A DNA stretch of 64,000 nucleotides, taken from Odiellus spinosus. Its lineage: Eukaryota > Arthropoda > Arachnida > Opiliones > Phalangiidae. The position numbers were made by a program, and so were the translations under genes. The notes beneath the pieces were generated by a model that worked only from the letters and a program-made list of their open reading frames with translations, had not been told where the DNA came from and did no database searches. The DNA lies in NCBI GenBank assembly GCA_963920705.1, contig OY987230.1:7006001-7070000 (forward strand), read 5' to 3'. Position 1 is the stretch's first letter; each line of letters begins with the position of its first letter. Of the stretch, positions 22,640-33,938 are shown in pieces.

Positions 22640-23078
22640 TTAAAAGGAGAATTCAACCAAATAACAAATGATTTTCTATGGATTCCTTATCGTTTAAATA
22701 GGTCTAATCCACCAGTAAAAATAATTATAAAAAATATTAAACAAAAAATCAATATAAAACTTATCCGGAAAATAGGCTTAGATGGGTTCATGGAGATACG
22801 GAATTTCTTCCCATTGATTGTGCAGCGACCAATCGAATGTTAGTGGAAGTCTCATCATGGAAATCTCGCCTTAACGATGGGCTTTTGCTTATTGATCGCT
22901 GACCCATCAATGCGAAGAAAATTCAGAAACTAGTTAAGCCTATTTTCCTGATAAGTTTCAAATTTATTTCTAGTTTAATATTTGTTTGTAAACATTTTTA
23001 TTGTTGGATTAGGCCTATTTAAACGATAAGGAATCAATAAAAAAAATCACTCGTTGTTAAGGTGCATTCTCCCTTTAA
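22640..23078. mobile_element. TTAA-flanked foldback element, AAAGGGAGAATG family
   Basis: It runs from TTAAAAGGAGAATTCAACC to GGTGCATTCTCCCTTTAA. It carries the GATTCCTTATCGTTTAAA pair and the TAGGCTTAGATGGGTTCATGG block. A short ORF in it is incidental. Confidence 0.8.
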
Positions 23079-23169
23079 TTAAATTCAAAAATCAGAAATT
23101 TTCGATTTTTTCTGTACGATTCAGAGTCACTACGCAAATATGTCATATATTTTCCTATTCACTCTCTCT

Positions 23170-23954
23170 TTAAAGGGAGAATGAAAGGCCGAAACAACCT
23201 ATTTTTAATCGATTAAGAATGCTAAAATAATTAGAAAAACAATAATATAACTCACCAAAATATATTTCGTTATTTTATAATCAATTTCCAAAGTTCCGAA
23301 ACTTGCAGATGCTAAGCCTTGGCTGCCTAGTTCGGCGAACTAGGCGAGCACGAGCCGTATTTTTTTATAATATTCCCGTCTGATCTAGTCGCCAATCACG
23401 AGCGAGTACGCGTATTTTTGAAAATAAGCGTACTCGCTCGTGATTGGCGACAAGAACAGCCGCGAATATTAAAAAAAAATACAGGTCGTGCTATTCTAGT
23501 TCACCGAGCTAGGCAGCCTTGGCCAAGAAGGATCAGATAAGGAGAGGAAAAGTGGGGCTGCGTTGAGTTAGAGAGAGAAGAGCCAACCTCCCACTCGGGT
23601 GGAAAGGGGGGATAGGAAATTCTCGAGGTAAACTGTTGTCACGTGGTCGCTAGCTAGTGCATCTCATAAAGGATTCGTTTTATCCACGTGACAACAATTT
23701 ACCACGAAGCATCTCTACCCCCGTCTGTCCCCCGTTCTCCCAGAGTGGGAGTTTAGGCCGACGCAGTAGGAGCCGCGCCGTTCCCACTTTTCCTCTCCTT
23801 ATCTGATCCTTCTTGCCTTGGCTTAGCATCGGAACTTTGGAAATTGATTATAAAATAACGAAATATTTTTGGTGAGTTTTATTGTTTTTCTTATTATTTT
23901 AGGATTCTTAATCGATTAAAAATAGATTGTTTCGGCCTTTCATTCTCCCTTTAA
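23170..23954. mobile_element. TTAA-flanked foldback element, AAAGGGAGAATGAAAGG family, with nested insertion
   Basis: Second copy of the family at 17583-18025, with the same arms. It is interrupted at 23524-23815 inside the right arm, between GCAGCCTTGGC and the CTTAGCATCGG block. Confidence 0.88.
23524..23815. mobile_element. Nested TIR element CAAGAAGGATCAGATAAGG with TSD CCTTGGC
   Basis: 292 bp with perfect inverted ends (CAAGAAGGATCAGATAAGG / CCTTATCTGATCCTTCTTG) that extend through AGGAAAAGTGGG. CCTTGGC is duplicated at 23517-23523 and 23816-23822. The uninterrupted relative at 17.6 kb has a single GC-cTTaGGC at this point, confirming a clean insertion. Inside are CCACTCGGG/GAGTGGGAG and GTTGTCACGTGG/CCACGTGACAAC inverse blocks. 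Confidence 0.9.
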
Positions 23955-24339
23955 GGGATCAATTTAAGATTAAACATTAATTTCAGAGGAAAAAGGTTAA
24001 AAAATAGAAACTATAACGGATAATCATTTGGGGAGAAATTTAATGGAATAAAAATAGATGTAGAGTACTTTATATATATAGTATAGACTCCAACAAGTCT
24101 GCTAAAAAAAAGGGATATATATTTTGTAGCCGCCCTAATGTAACCTAGCTATACGGTTAATGACGAAGTTATTGACGTGACGCCCTTTTTAAATATGGTA
24201 ATTTTATATATACGAAGAATAATTTACCTAACTCATTAATTTATCAAATGGTTTTCGGATTGATTGGTCAACATCATTTGGTTTAATATATATATAAATA
24301 TAAGGTTATATTTCTAATTAAAGGTGATATCAAAAGTAC

Positions 24340-24695
24340 ATCACTGTATTCCATAAAAGTAAGCAACGCCCCGTAGCTTAATACCATCAGAAAAGGTAAA
24401 TGCACCGGCCGATTCTGATTCGAGACACTCTAGCGGCCGCAGACGGTCTAAATAGTGAATGGAGGAAGCGCCACTATTTGGAGAAATTCCGAAGTTGGGA
24501 GGGAAGACAATATAGCCAAGCGCGGCCCGCCTAATTAAAGTATCTCTCTACCAACTGAAAATATCGAGGAAGAGTCCAAACCACTCGAGCCAAACAGGGG
24601 TGATGACTTTTTGGCTATTTTTAAGTGATGGGCTATGACGTAAAACTGGGCCTTTGCTGATAGTATTAAGCTACGGGAACGTTTACTTTGATGGA
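24340..24695. mobile_element. TIR element with CCCCGTAGCTTAATAC ends
   Basis: The left end ATTCCATAAAAGTAAGCAACG, then CCCCGTAGCTTAATACCATC, is mirrored by GATAGTATTAAGCTACGGG on the right. The interior has GCGGCCGCAGACGG, CAATATAGCCAAG and CTCGAGCCAAAC. Copies at 56206-56924 (interrupted) and 59812-60087; a fragment at about 27000-27065. Confidence 0.7.
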
Positions 24696-25869
24696 CTAAA
24701 ATTTTAGACCTTTGGTGATATGAATAAGAAAATAAAATTATTCTAAATTAAGGCCCAGTCTTAAATATATATACGGTATAAAATCTTAAATTAAAATAGC
24801 GATAGTTAGGCATATCTACGAAATGTTTGGAAACATATCATCACTATAGTCAGATGGTTATAAAATAGCGAAAAATTGATTGACTGTCTGGCACGTTTTA
24901 TGATGGTTTTTGCTCAGTCATTTTCGTGTAAGTACATGTAATTAACCCATAAAAACCGCCTAAGCCGACGGGGAAGTGTGAATGTTTATTTTGCTATAAA
25001 AAATTGTGTGTGGTGTTTATTTTATAACTAAAGTTTTACGTTTAACCATAGTATTTTAAATTAAGTTCAGATTATTAGTACAACAATGAAATCATTAAAT
25101 ACTTGAATTTTAACTGTAGTTTAAGTGCAAACGGTAAATGTGGGGTTAAATTTTTCCGCAACAAGTTCAAGGAAAAATGTTTTCTGAATTTATTGCTGAC
25201 ATTTCCCATAATACCCGATAAAGTTGACAACTGTTTACGTGGAGAGGGCAGGCTAGGGAATGACCTCACGATATAGACCTCCTCTATATGTATTCATTTA
25301 CTCTCATTTAATTTCCACCTTCATTCTGTCATAGATCATTCAATCAATCATTAATAAGACTAATATGTACCCACCCCGCAGAATGAAAAGGTGATTATCT
25401 ATATTATGCTACGTGACTATGAGCAGGATAGTGTACAGGGAATCACCAGCTAAATTAACGGGAAGAGAGAGAAAAGGCCAACCCCTTGCGGACCATCCGC
25501 AACACTCCCGGGCACAATAACAGAACAACATCCAACCTCTACAGTGAGTGATGTATATAGATGCAGCGTGTCAGTACACCTTTACAGTTACGGGTCAGTA
25601 CACCTTTATGGTTGATGTTTCCCTTTAAATAGGTCAAAGTTCAACCAAACGGGGGTCTTGATTAGTTAATATTCTACAATGTAACAGTTAGCAGCCAGTT
25701 TACAGGAATAAGCCACTACTCCCGACACGGCCGTGTATGATAAGGGTGGGGAGCAAAGGCTCTCAGTTAAATGGAGCTCCTCAGTTTTAAACTTTTCCAT
25801 TTCGGGTAAATACACTCCAGGGTCAAGGGGTGTCCCAATTTAGATGCATAACCAAATCCTCCATTATTT
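24696..25869. other. Intergenic, no gene recognised
   Basis: AT-rich. A short direct repeat GTCAGTACACCTTTA occurs twice near 25575-25608. A minus-strand frame at 25075-25269 has no support. Confidence 0.4.
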
Positions 25870-26290
25870 TAAAGGGAATCTTGGAGCTAAAAATGGAACA
25901 GATGTTGAATTTATTTTCGGAATCACCGGATGCCAAAAAATCTATTCGAGAATTTGCAAACAATTTTTAGACACGTTTTTGGTGTTTAAATTAATTTCTA
26001 GAGTTAAGTAATATTTGAATAAAAGTAAATATAAATTCGAACCAATCATATTATTCCAGCCTTCAACAGTGCGTTTGATGTCTAAGAACTTGGGCGTCAA
26101 GCACTGTTGAAAGCTGAAATAAAATGATTGGACAGAATTTTACTAAACTTTAAAAATTAATTTAAACACCAAAAACGTGTCTAAAAATTCTAAAAAGATT
26201 ATCAAATATGTTGTTTGGCATGCCAGGCATGGTGATTCCGAAAATAAACTCAAACGCGGCTCCATTTTTAGCTCTATTTTTGAGACGTCC
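25870..26290. mobile_element. TTAA-flanked foldback element, GGAGCTAAAAATGGAAC family
   Basis: The left arm (TTGGAGCTAAAAATGGAAC, ATTTATTTTCGGAATCACC, TTTTTAGACACGTTTTTGG) is repeated inverted on the right (CGTGTCTAAAAATTC, GGTGATTCCGAAAATAAA, CCATTTTTAGCTC). The centre has GCCTTCAACAGTGC / GCACTGTTGAAAGC. Overlapping ORFs on both strands come from the palindrome. Confidence 0.75.
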
Positions 26291-26554
26291 ACTAGTATTA
26301 AAATTATTCTTTTTAGAAATGTAAATACCAATAATTCAATTCATCCTCCCTTTTTAGTACTGTTCGATACCCTAAGCCATACGTTTATTTAAATTAAATG
26401 TCGTGGGACATCGAAGAGTTCCATTTAGATCGTTTAAAGAATACTAAAACCCATCAGATAATTGAATAAACAATTTTGAAAAAGTACGCGCACGTCCGAT
26501 GTTCGGTTAAAATAAATTTACATATTTTTTTTTTTTTTTTTTTTTCACGCGCGC

Positions 26555-26751
26555 ATTTAGAAAGAAGAGGAGGAGGAGCTAGGTGCTCAGATGAAGTTTC
26601 CGGCCTGTCGCTGTTGCCCGTTTCATGGTGGTCAACTAGCGCCTCCGCCGCGTTCATCTCAATTGCAAACTGGCCATCGTCAGCCCATCGAACCATCGAC
26701 AACTAACCACACTGTTGTGTACCATCCCAGCAGAAACCTCCACCATTCCGA
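26555..26751 (+). other. GC-rich patch ending in a good splice donor; possible upstream exon of the 27.7-kb gene
   Basis: After a poly(T) run the base composition jumps for about 200 bp (GCGCCTCCGCCGCG and similar) and ends at A|GTAAGC (26751/26752), a strong donor. An ATG frame (MKFPACRCC...) runs to it but ends in phase 2, whereas the next plausible acceptor at 27722 needs phase 0. So if this is an exon it is more likely 5' untranslated, or it is spliced elsewhere. Confidence 0.3.
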
Positions 26752-27722
26752 GTAAGCTCGTAAAAAAACACGGACCAATAACAACTAGAGGGTGACCATT
26801 CACTTGAGGACAATTGCTAATCCTTAAATATTTGAGCTTTATTTAAACGTGACCATAATCAAACGTATTATTCCAGGAAAGTAATTAATACTCAGAATGT
26901 TAAAACGATTTCAATCCGCAAATTAATACACTATCGTAAGAAACGAATTGATTTGAGACACTCAACACGGAAGCTGTCGGGATAAATATTGAAATGTGTT
27001 GCGCCACTCTCGGACAAATTTTGGAGTTGGGAGGGAAGACAGTATGGCAAGATTTCCGTTAACCAATCCCTCACCAAATAAGGATGGTTTGAGACTAATT
27101 AAGACTCGCATAATTAGTCTCAGAATAAAAATACTAAAAAAAAATATATGACCAGCAGTAGTTTGAGAAAAATGTATTTGAAATTTTGAACTTTCAATGT
27201 TAAAATCGTATAGAATACAACGTAACGTAACCTAATCCAACCTAACGTTTTTTAAAACTTCTGTTGGTTGGAGCGTGGAACTAATTAACTAATAATTCCA
27301 TGGTCGGAGATTTTTTAATATTTTTTTCTGAACTCAACTGGTCCTAAATAGTATAACCATTATTATTTGTTGGGGGTAGGTTGACGAAAATCTCCCTGAT
27401 AAGATTGCGAAGCGCTGCTGCCTTCTCAAAATTTAGAGAAAGCAGAACAGAGGTGTTAGCTTATTTTTTCCTCTCTTACGCTCGCTCGAGTTATAGGTTA
27501 ACTGGGTGCCAACGTTTTCTAGAGGTTTAATTACTTTCTGGAATAATTAGTTACAAGCTATCGACATAATTGTATCGTCCGTCGTCTCTCATTATCATCG
27601 CCCAAAGAGTTAAGCTTAACCAAATTGTAAATTTAATTATTCCAAGAATTGAGGGTTTTGGAGCGTATCTATCTCCCCGTCTTTACCCCTTACTTCTTAT
27701 AATCCGTGCAAGCTAATTACAG
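26752..27722 (+). other. Probable intron or upstream flank of the 27.7-kb gene
   Basis: No long frame. It contains a fragment of the CCCCGTAGC TIR family (about 27000-27065), and ends in a pyrimidine-rich tract and the acceptor TTACAG at 27717-27722. Confidence 0.4.
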
Positions 27723-28301
27723 ACACTAAAAATATCACGGTTGTACGTTACAGCCGCCGATACGACCAAGGCTCCTCCGGCGAGCCGTAATCCCAACCAA
27801 CAGTCCGTCTTTCCCAGAGGCACGTCTCCGGGTTCGACCACCGTCCGCGGGGTGGAAATTTTCATCGTAGGAGGAGTTTTGCTCGTCTGGATCATAGCCA
27901 TACTCTTCTTCTTCAACAAATGGGGAAAAATTCGACGTCTAGAACCGTACCGACCGTCGTTCCGCCGCAAAATGAATATGGAAGAGTACGGAGCCACCCC
28001 GGGGACGTCACTGCGTCGTCATCCAACCATCGACGAGGCCGTGGGCCCGGACGACCCGGACCTCGAACTGGAATTAGGGGGAGTGCCACGCGCCGATTGT
28101 TACGTCCAAACGGACCGCGATCGCGATTCCAACGCGTCCAGCGACATTTTCACTATCGAAACGGTTACCCGGACAGACCCGTCGACGGCCCGGGCCAGCG
28201 TCGATTACACCGCCGAACATTATAGCGAGATTAGGGTTAATTGCTACACGGACAACGAATATTATAAAGGCTATCACTGCTTGGTGTCCACCGTGGTATG
28301 A
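27723..28301 (+). CDS. Terminal exon of a single-pass membrane protein (NKWGKIR-EPY family), 192 codons
   Basis: The exon follows a pyrimidine-rich tract and TTACAG acceptor. It opens in phase 0 with no in-frame ATG before the membrane span, so the start and any signal peptide must lie in an upstream exon I cannot place. Residues 1-44 are extracellular and Ser/Thr/Pro-rich. Residues about 45-64 form the membrane span (IFIVGGVLLVWIIAILFFF), followed at once by NKWGKIRRLEPYRP. The rest is an acidic, Ser/Thr-rich tail ending STVV, a class I PDZ-ligand pattern. GC content and codon use rise sharply over the exon, and the frame is open for 576 bases, which supports coding. AATAAA follows 20 bases after the stop (28321-28326). 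The paralogue lies at 59.5-58.0 kb. I do not recognise the family by name. A membrane adaptor or signalling role is inference from the tail. Confidence 0.8.
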   Translation, partial: TLKISRLYVTAADTTKAPPASRNPNQQSVFPRGTSPGSTTVRGVEIFIVGGVLLVWIIAILFFFNKWGKIRRLEPYRPSFRRKMNMEEYGATPGTSLRRHPTIDEAVGPDDPDLELELGGVPRADCYVQTDRDRDSNASSDIFTIETVTRTDPSTARASVDYTAEHYSEIRVNCYTDNEYYKGYHCLVSTVV

Positions 28302-28320
28302 ACTCGAGCCCCCTTTAAAG

Positions 28321-28326
28321 AATAAA
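28321..28326 (+). terminator. AATAAA poly(A) signal after the membrane-protein exon
   Basis: The hexamer lies 20 bases past the stop codon. This makes a very short 3' UTR, so a later signal could be the one used. Confidence 0.4.
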
Positions 28327-28423
28327 GGCGAGTTTATAGTTCTAAGATAAGGGTTCATAGAGACCTTGAGAAAGAGACCCAGAATAAACTGAAAACCACA
28401 CACGAAAGTTGACTTTCATCTAG

Positions 28424-29130
28424 TTCACTAGATAGGGTGACGAGGGTTAACAAGATCGAGAGACGAGGGTTGACTAGATAGGAAGACGAGGGTTAACAAG
28501 ATCGAGAGACGAGGGTTGACTAGATTTAGAGACGAGGGTTTGACTAGATTGGGAGACGAGGGTTGACTAGATTGGGAGACGAGGCTTAACAAGATCGAGA
28601 GACGACGGTTGACTAGATTGGGAGACGAGGTTTGACTAGATTGGGAGACGATGTTTGACTAGATTGGGAGACGAGGTTTGACTAGATTGGGAGACGCGGT
28701 TTGACTAGATTGGGAGACGAGGGTTGACTAGATTGCGAGACGAGGGTTGACTAGATTGCGAGACGAGGGTTGACTAGATTGGGAGACGAGGTTTGACTAG
28801 ATTGGGAGACGAGGGTTGACTAGATTGGGAGACGAGAGTTGACTAGATTGGAAGACGAGGGTTGACTAGATTGCGAGACGAGGGTTGACTAGATTGCGAG
28901 ACGAGGGTTGACTAAATTGCGAGACGAGGGTTGACTATATTGCGAGACGAGGGTTGACTAGATTGCGAGACGAGGGTTGACTAGATTGCGAGACGAGGGT
29001 TGACTAGATTGCGAGACGAGGGTTGACTAGATTGCGAGACGAGGGTTGACTAGATTGTGAGACGAGAGTTGACTAGATTGGGAGACCATGTATTACTAGA
29101 ACGGGAGACGAAGGATGACTAGATTAAGGA
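28424..29130 (+). repeat. Minisatellite, 23-bp unit GACTAGATTGCGAGACGAGGGTT, about 30 copies
   Basis: The unit is GACTAGATTG + CGAGACGAGGGTT with a C/G variant at position 11 and GGTTT/GGGTT variants. It begins about 120 bp after the stop of the membrane-protein gene. A stray unit at about 29412-29430 lies beyond an inserted TIR element, so the array once continued. Confidence 0.93.
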
Positions 29131-29139
29131 CTATTTAGC

Positions 29140-29394
29140 TACTGGACACCCATCTTAATAGATAAAGAGTAACATAACAAAAAAATGGTATTGAAAAACG
29201 TCCTCTAACGGCAAACCGAGGCTAAAGTATGACGTAGCAAAACTCACATGCACGTCAACCTATTCTTTATCCATAGAACGAGGTTTTGTTAGTTCTTATT
29301 TTTTTCTCTGTTTGCTGAACGTTAAGGGTCGCTTATGAAGGCCAGGTTTTATTTTATTATTCGAATCTTTATCTATTAAGATAGGTGTCCAGTA
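29140..29394. mobile_element. TIR element TACTGGACACC inside the 23-bp minisatellite
   Basis: The left end TACTGGACACCCATCTTAAT and the inverse right end match over about 30 bp with one mismatch. It is 255 bp. Degenerate minisatellite units flank it on both sides. I cannot read a clean target duplication. Confidence 0.8.
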
Positions 29395-29479
29395 TTTAAT
29401 ATATAGTCCTAGACTAGATCGGGAGACGAGCCTGGATAGTAAAAACGGTGCTCAACTATAGACGTAACGGTGTGACGAG

Positions 29480-29650
29480 GTTTATAAAGGTCGGACAAGA
29501 TAATCCACAAATATTTGGTAAATCAATTAATAATAATCAGTTAAATATTTCGATTACATTGGATAATTTATCATAGACTTCCCAGGGATAATTTCAAATT
29601 ATGAATAAAGATAAAATAACAGAAATAACTTGTGAAAACCCAGAGATAAG
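29480..29650 (+). mobile_element. Degenerate TAGAG hAT-like MITE
   Basis: It keeps AGATAATCCACAAATATTTGG, TCATAGACTT and AATTATGAATAAAGATAAAA blocks. The ends are mutated and no duplication is readable. Confidence 0.55.
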
Positions 29651-30228
29651 GGATGCAGATTGACTATTTGGAGAGTTTTGTTCTGAACGAGTGATGGTGT
29701 TGATTATGAAGTTCAAGATCAGGGGGTTAATTAATTAATTACATAAATACAAGAAACGAGAGTTGACTAGTTCAAAACAATTTTGATCGAAAAAATCTTC
29801 TTAAAGTCCTAGATATATATTCTCATTTTCAAGCTCTCATTAAACCTTATCTAAAACTAAAGTTATCTAAAAATATTTACGACTGGTCCTTTGAAACTTT
29901 TAGGTCCAAAAAGGGAAAAATAAACAGTGTAATTTAAAGAGAACCCTATTCCGTCGACGGACTTATGCAAATGAAATAGTTTCCAAATTCGAATAATGAC
30001 GATTCTACTACGATTTTGCTACGATCATTATGTAGATTTCAGTGAGAGAATAAAAGAATATATAAAAAACAAAATCAGATACGCCTTTAAAACGTCCTTA
30101 TATGTCATCGTTCGTAATATAAAAGATATATAAAATGGAGAATGTCCGCGAAAAGGCAATAAACATTCAAAGGTAATAAAATAAGTGGGACATCGATTCG
30201 ACCCTTTAAAGCGGCTCTGTCACATAAG
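29651..30228. other. AT-rich intergenic stretch, nothing recognised
   Basis: No credible frame or repeat longer than a few dozen bases. Confidence 0.35.
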
Positions 30229-30479
30229 CTACGGTCACACTAGCATTTCTTAATCGATTTGAAACCAGGAATCGTTTTAAGCGTCACGCGTTCACGCATT
30301 ATCTTCATAAATCGATTTGTCGGTTGTTAAAAACGAATCGGTACGAAACTGGTTCCTGAAGCAGTTTCGAGAAATCGAATAATATCTATTCGAAAAAAGA
30401 CGGTTTTCCGTTCACACGACTCCAGCGATACGTTTTGAAACGTTTTAAATCGATTCCAAGGCCTAGTATGAACGCAACT
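30229..30479 (+). mobile_element. GTTCACACTAG element, type A, with internal deletions
   Basis: It runs from GCTACGGTCACACTAGC to CCTAGTATGAACGCAACT. It lacks the AAAATCAAACCGATATT and GTAGCTTCATC segments. Confidence 0.8.
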
Positions 30480-30480
30480 A

Positions 30481-30664
30481 AAGCTGCGTTCACACTACAG
30501 ACTTTGAAACCGTTTTAAACCGTTTTGGAAAGCTTAATTTTTAAAATTTTGGAGTCATCCGTGTAGATCTTTCATCAAGAAACAAAATTAATATCTTTGA
30601 AAGTCGATTTGAACATTCAAAACGGTTTGAAAACGGTTCCAAAGTGTCAAGTGTGAACGTAGCT
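30481..30664 (+). mobile_element. GTTCACACTAG element, type B, directly adjoining a type A copy
   Basis: It runs from AGCTGCGTTCACACTACAG to CAAGTGTGAACGTAGCTTA, 98% like the copy at 10186-10368 by eye in its terminal blocks. The A-B adjacency also occurs at 16.6-17.1 kb. Confidence 0.85.
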
Positions 30665-31170
30665 TAAATCGTACCGAAGCGTTAAGGATTATATATTAAG
30701 ACGTTTCATATACTTTTCATCTTCATCAAAACATCAAAATATATAATTTTCTATGGGGGTGTCTGTCTGTCGGTCTGGAACGCTAAAGTTTACTGGAGTC
30801 GTTAGCAAAATGACCAAAGTTTAAGCAAATTGATGCAAAATGTTAAACTTCATTGGGAAAAAGTAGTTCATGCAATTATTATTAAAAATACCCTTTATTT
30901 TAATTTTAATGTCAATATATTAACAAATCTAAATTTTTCTGCGGATTAGGAGGTAAAAATCAGATTAAAAGTGTTTTAAAAACAAAACTAAAATATGTAG
31001 ACTTTATGCCTTTCACGAGAGAAAGACCGCTCGAAAGCAACTAATCACGTGACAGAATGCCATAAAATTAGCTGACGGTTCAATCATTGAATCTCGCACT
31101 ATTTTAAATTAAATTTAAACTCGAGTATTTTTATTACCCAATGAAATTTAGCATCGTGTATCAATTCGTT
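30665..31170. other. Intergenic stretch with a dispersed GTCTGTCTGTCGGTC repeat
   Basis: The GGGTGTCTGTCTGTCGGTCT motif near 30756 is the inverse of the GACAGACAGAC motifs at 3250, 20825 and 31415. No gene. Confidence 0.45.
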
Positions 31171-31353
31171 TAGAGGTCGGGGTTTGGACGAGATAATCCA
31201 CAAATATTTGGTTAATCAGTTAATCATTAATAATAATCGATTAAATATTCGCGATTACATTCCGGATTTATCATAGACTTCCCGCGGATAATTTCAAATT
31301 ATGAATAAAGATAAAACCAAATCAGAAATATCTAGTCCAAACTCCGATCTCTA
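31171..31353 (+). mobile_element. TAGAG hAT-like MITE with TSD AATTCGTT
   Basis: 183 bp, a variant subfamily whose interior reads CCACAAATATTTGG. The 8-bp duplication AATTCGTT is at 31163-31170 and 31354-31361. It splits an older dispersed repeat (CATCGTGTATCAATTCGTTTCAGC). Confidence 0.9.
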
Positions 31354-32373
31354 AATTCGTTTCAGCTTTTCTCTCTATTTGCTAAAGAGGCGTGAAAACT
31401 TTATCGTTCCGGATCGACAGACAAACAGACGTACAAAGATAATTATAAATATTTATATTTCTTATGGCGCGTTTTCAATCAAGATTTTTTGGTCAAAAAG
31501 GTAACTTTTCGTCATAACTAAGGTAAATCTTTTGATTGAAAATGTGGCCTAATTCTTTTCTAACGATCTTTCCGAAAATGCTTCTAAAATGCAAAAAACG
31601 TTTATGGCCAGAAATCGGTAACAGTGTTACTTTAAGTTAGGCTTAACTTCGTGACAAAGGAGAAACTGAAAGATACGGATAGAGAAAAGGAACTCTCTCA
31701 AATCGATAATCGAAGCCTTTTCGTAGAAGTTTTTTTTTTTTCGCAAAGACCCCCCCCCCTCCCCCCGCCTATCAACGCGAAATTATATCGAGTTGTAAAT
31801 ATTATTAGCAATTTGAAGAAAGAATAGTAATATTAATAAAACTAGAAACTTTTGTTCTCTATTAATCAATCTTAATTCATTTAGGAAGTATTAAACGAAT
31901 ACATTCAAACGAAAACATATCCTTCATATTAGGGGACTTGTAACGGACTACTTGTTTTACAAGTAGGTTTTAACATGGTATATCAATCCACCTTAGTTTT
32001 TAACCATTATATCAACTCCTCTTGAATGAAAATGTTTTTTTAATGTATAGTTAAGTGTCATATTGGGTCAAACTTTGTTATTTTAAATCGATTACTTTTC
32101 AAAAAAAAAATCATAGATCAATTTCAGAAAGAGTTAAACCAATAACTAACTTCCTGTAAGTTAGGTAGAAATACCCGTACACTTATTAATCGAAAAGTAG
32201 GCTTAATTTTTATCGATTCCTTATCGTTTTCATATTCTCTTGACAGTAGGTAACATGATTCGTGACAGACAGGGTCGTCGGAACTTCGTAAATTATTTGT
32301 ACGTAGGTTGGCTGAACCAGTTGGGCAATGTCAAATTATACGGGTCAATTATTCCAGGTTCGACGGTCGAAGG
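31354..32373. other. Intergenic, no gene recognised
   Basis: It holds the second half of a dispersed repeat (to about 31450), T- and C-runs at about 31729-31765, and two overlapping short frames from 32240 without support. Confidence 0.4.
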
Positions 32374-32654
32374 CAGGGTTCATATACAACTTTTGCCAAA
32401 ACCGATTACCCTGAAATTTCCAGGTTTTTCCACAAATATCTCCCAGATATTTCCAGGTCCAAGATCAAACTATCGACTTCTGCCAATAAAATGGACCTAA
32501 TAACATTGGAAGACCCTGGAGTGGTTTTTAATTTTGATGAAACATTCCATTTAGACCAAATACGCTCAAACCTCCCTGAATTTCACTAATATTTCTCTGA
32601 AAATTTAGCCCTTTAATTTATTTCCCTGAGATATCCATGTTTGTATGAACCCTG
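32374..32654. mobile_element. TIR element CAGGGTTCATA family
   Basis: It starts CAGGGTTCATATACAA and ends TTGTATGAACCCTG, with inward TTCCCTGA-type words on both arms. A half copy begins at 44867 and diverged fragments are at 14400-14510 and 58740-59060. No readable target duplication: flanks GTCGAAGG and GTGGGGCT differ. Confidence 0.7.
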
Positions 32655-32713
32655 GTGGGGCTTGAGCCCCTGCGTCATGAAACGACATAAGCTGATTTAT
32701 TTTCCCACTCTAC

Positions 32714-32870
32714 TAGAGATCGGGGTTTGGTCAAAATAATCCACAACTATCAGTTAATCATAAAATTATTCGCGATTACATTGGATTTATCATAGACTTT
32801 CCTAGAAAAATTTTAAGTTATAAATAAAGATAAAATAATCAGAAATTTCTTGTCCAAACTCCGATCTCTA
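32714..32870 (+). mobile_element. TAGAGATCGGGG hAT-like MITE with TSD CACTCTAC
   Basis: 157 bp, shortened by a deletion that removes the AAAAATAATCGG segment. The 8-bp duplication CACTCTAC is at 32706-32713 and 32871-32878. Confidence 0.92.
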
Positions 32871-33645
32871 CACTCTACACGGCCAGATTAGATCTACGGA
32901 GGAGGTGATTTAAATTGGTCGTCCTGAGCCACGTACAATAAAAAACAGAACCCCCTTCCCTGACGATTTTGATGGAATTTTGCGCAGACAATCTATATAA
33001 CAAGGTGAGAACCCGTGCAAAGTTTTCTACAAAGGCAGCTTATGTATACTTAAGCATCCACCAGAACTTTGGACAATAGGTAAATATATAAAATCCATTT
33101 TGGGCTTGTTCAACTTGTTGAGTTGAAATCGTAGAACAGTAAAAGGCATGTGACGTAGTAGTGACGACAAGAAATCAAGAGAAGCGAGTCATTTTATACA
33201 TATGCAAAGATTTTTCTAGCCTAAATTATGGGTACTCAACTCACCCAACTGATAATCAGACGATAAAATGAGTTAACTCAATTCGAGTTGACTCACAATT
33301 GTCAGTAAGTCGAGTTTAGAATTAATAAATAGTTCGTAAAACATTTTAATCTAATGTCCAAACTAGATACATAAGGTATATTCAATATTATACGCCTATA
33401 AATGACCTGAAGTTAAATGTATATATACACTTACACAAGTCATATTGTAAGTTCTATTGAACCTGCAAGCTCGAGAATAGAGACATAAATAGGAGGGAAA
33501 CAGTGTGAATTCAGACCAAGTGTCGTTAACTGTCGCTCGTATCTGTCTTTTATAGTGAGAATTCCAGAAATATAAAGGGAGACTGAAAAAGGGGACATTT
33601 TAATGTATAATCAAACCGTTACCGGTGAAAAAAAAAACGTTTTTA
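32871..33645. other. Intergenic stretch with a fragment of the 11.7-kb foldback element
   Basis: About 32955-33030 repeats GATTTTGATGGAATTTTGCG, ATCTATATAACAAGGTGAGA and GTGCAAAGTTTT. The rest is AT-rich and unassigned. Confidence 0.45.
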
Positions 33646-33922
33646 TAGGCCTTGGAATCGATTTAAACCTTTTTCAAAACGTTTCACTAGAGTCGTGTGA
33701 ACGGGAAATCGATTTGATTCGATTTCTCGAAAGTTTCGAAACTGCTTCGAGAACCAGTTTCATACCGATTCGGTTTCAACAACCGATAGATGAAACTAGG
33801 ATAAATCAATTTATAAAGATAATGCGTTAAGACGTGATGCTTAAAACGATTCCTGGCGATTTGAATATCGGTTTGATTGTACCGTTTCAAATCGATTAAG
33901 AAATGCTAGTGTGACCGTAGCT
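33646..33922 (-). mobile_element. GTTCACACTAG element, type A
   Basis: It runs from GGCCTTGGAATCGATTT to GCTAGTGTGACCGTAGCT with most internal blocks present. Frames on both strands are repeat artefacts. Confidence 0.82.
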
Positions 33923-33938
33923 AAAATGATTCTGATAA

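Noticed and set aside
26454-26706. Frames on both strands over the poly(T)/GC-rich patch
   Set aside because: They run through the homopolymer; the splice phase does not fit the next exon. Only the donor is kept as a weak feature.
27713-28403. Other frames over the 27.7-kb exon, including minus-strand ones
   Set aside because: Shadows of the GC-rich coding exon; they lack the membrane span and family motif.
28424-29130. CRISPR-like appearance of the regular 23-bp repeats
   Set aside because: There are no unique spacers; units are directly adjacent, and the DNA is eukaryotic.
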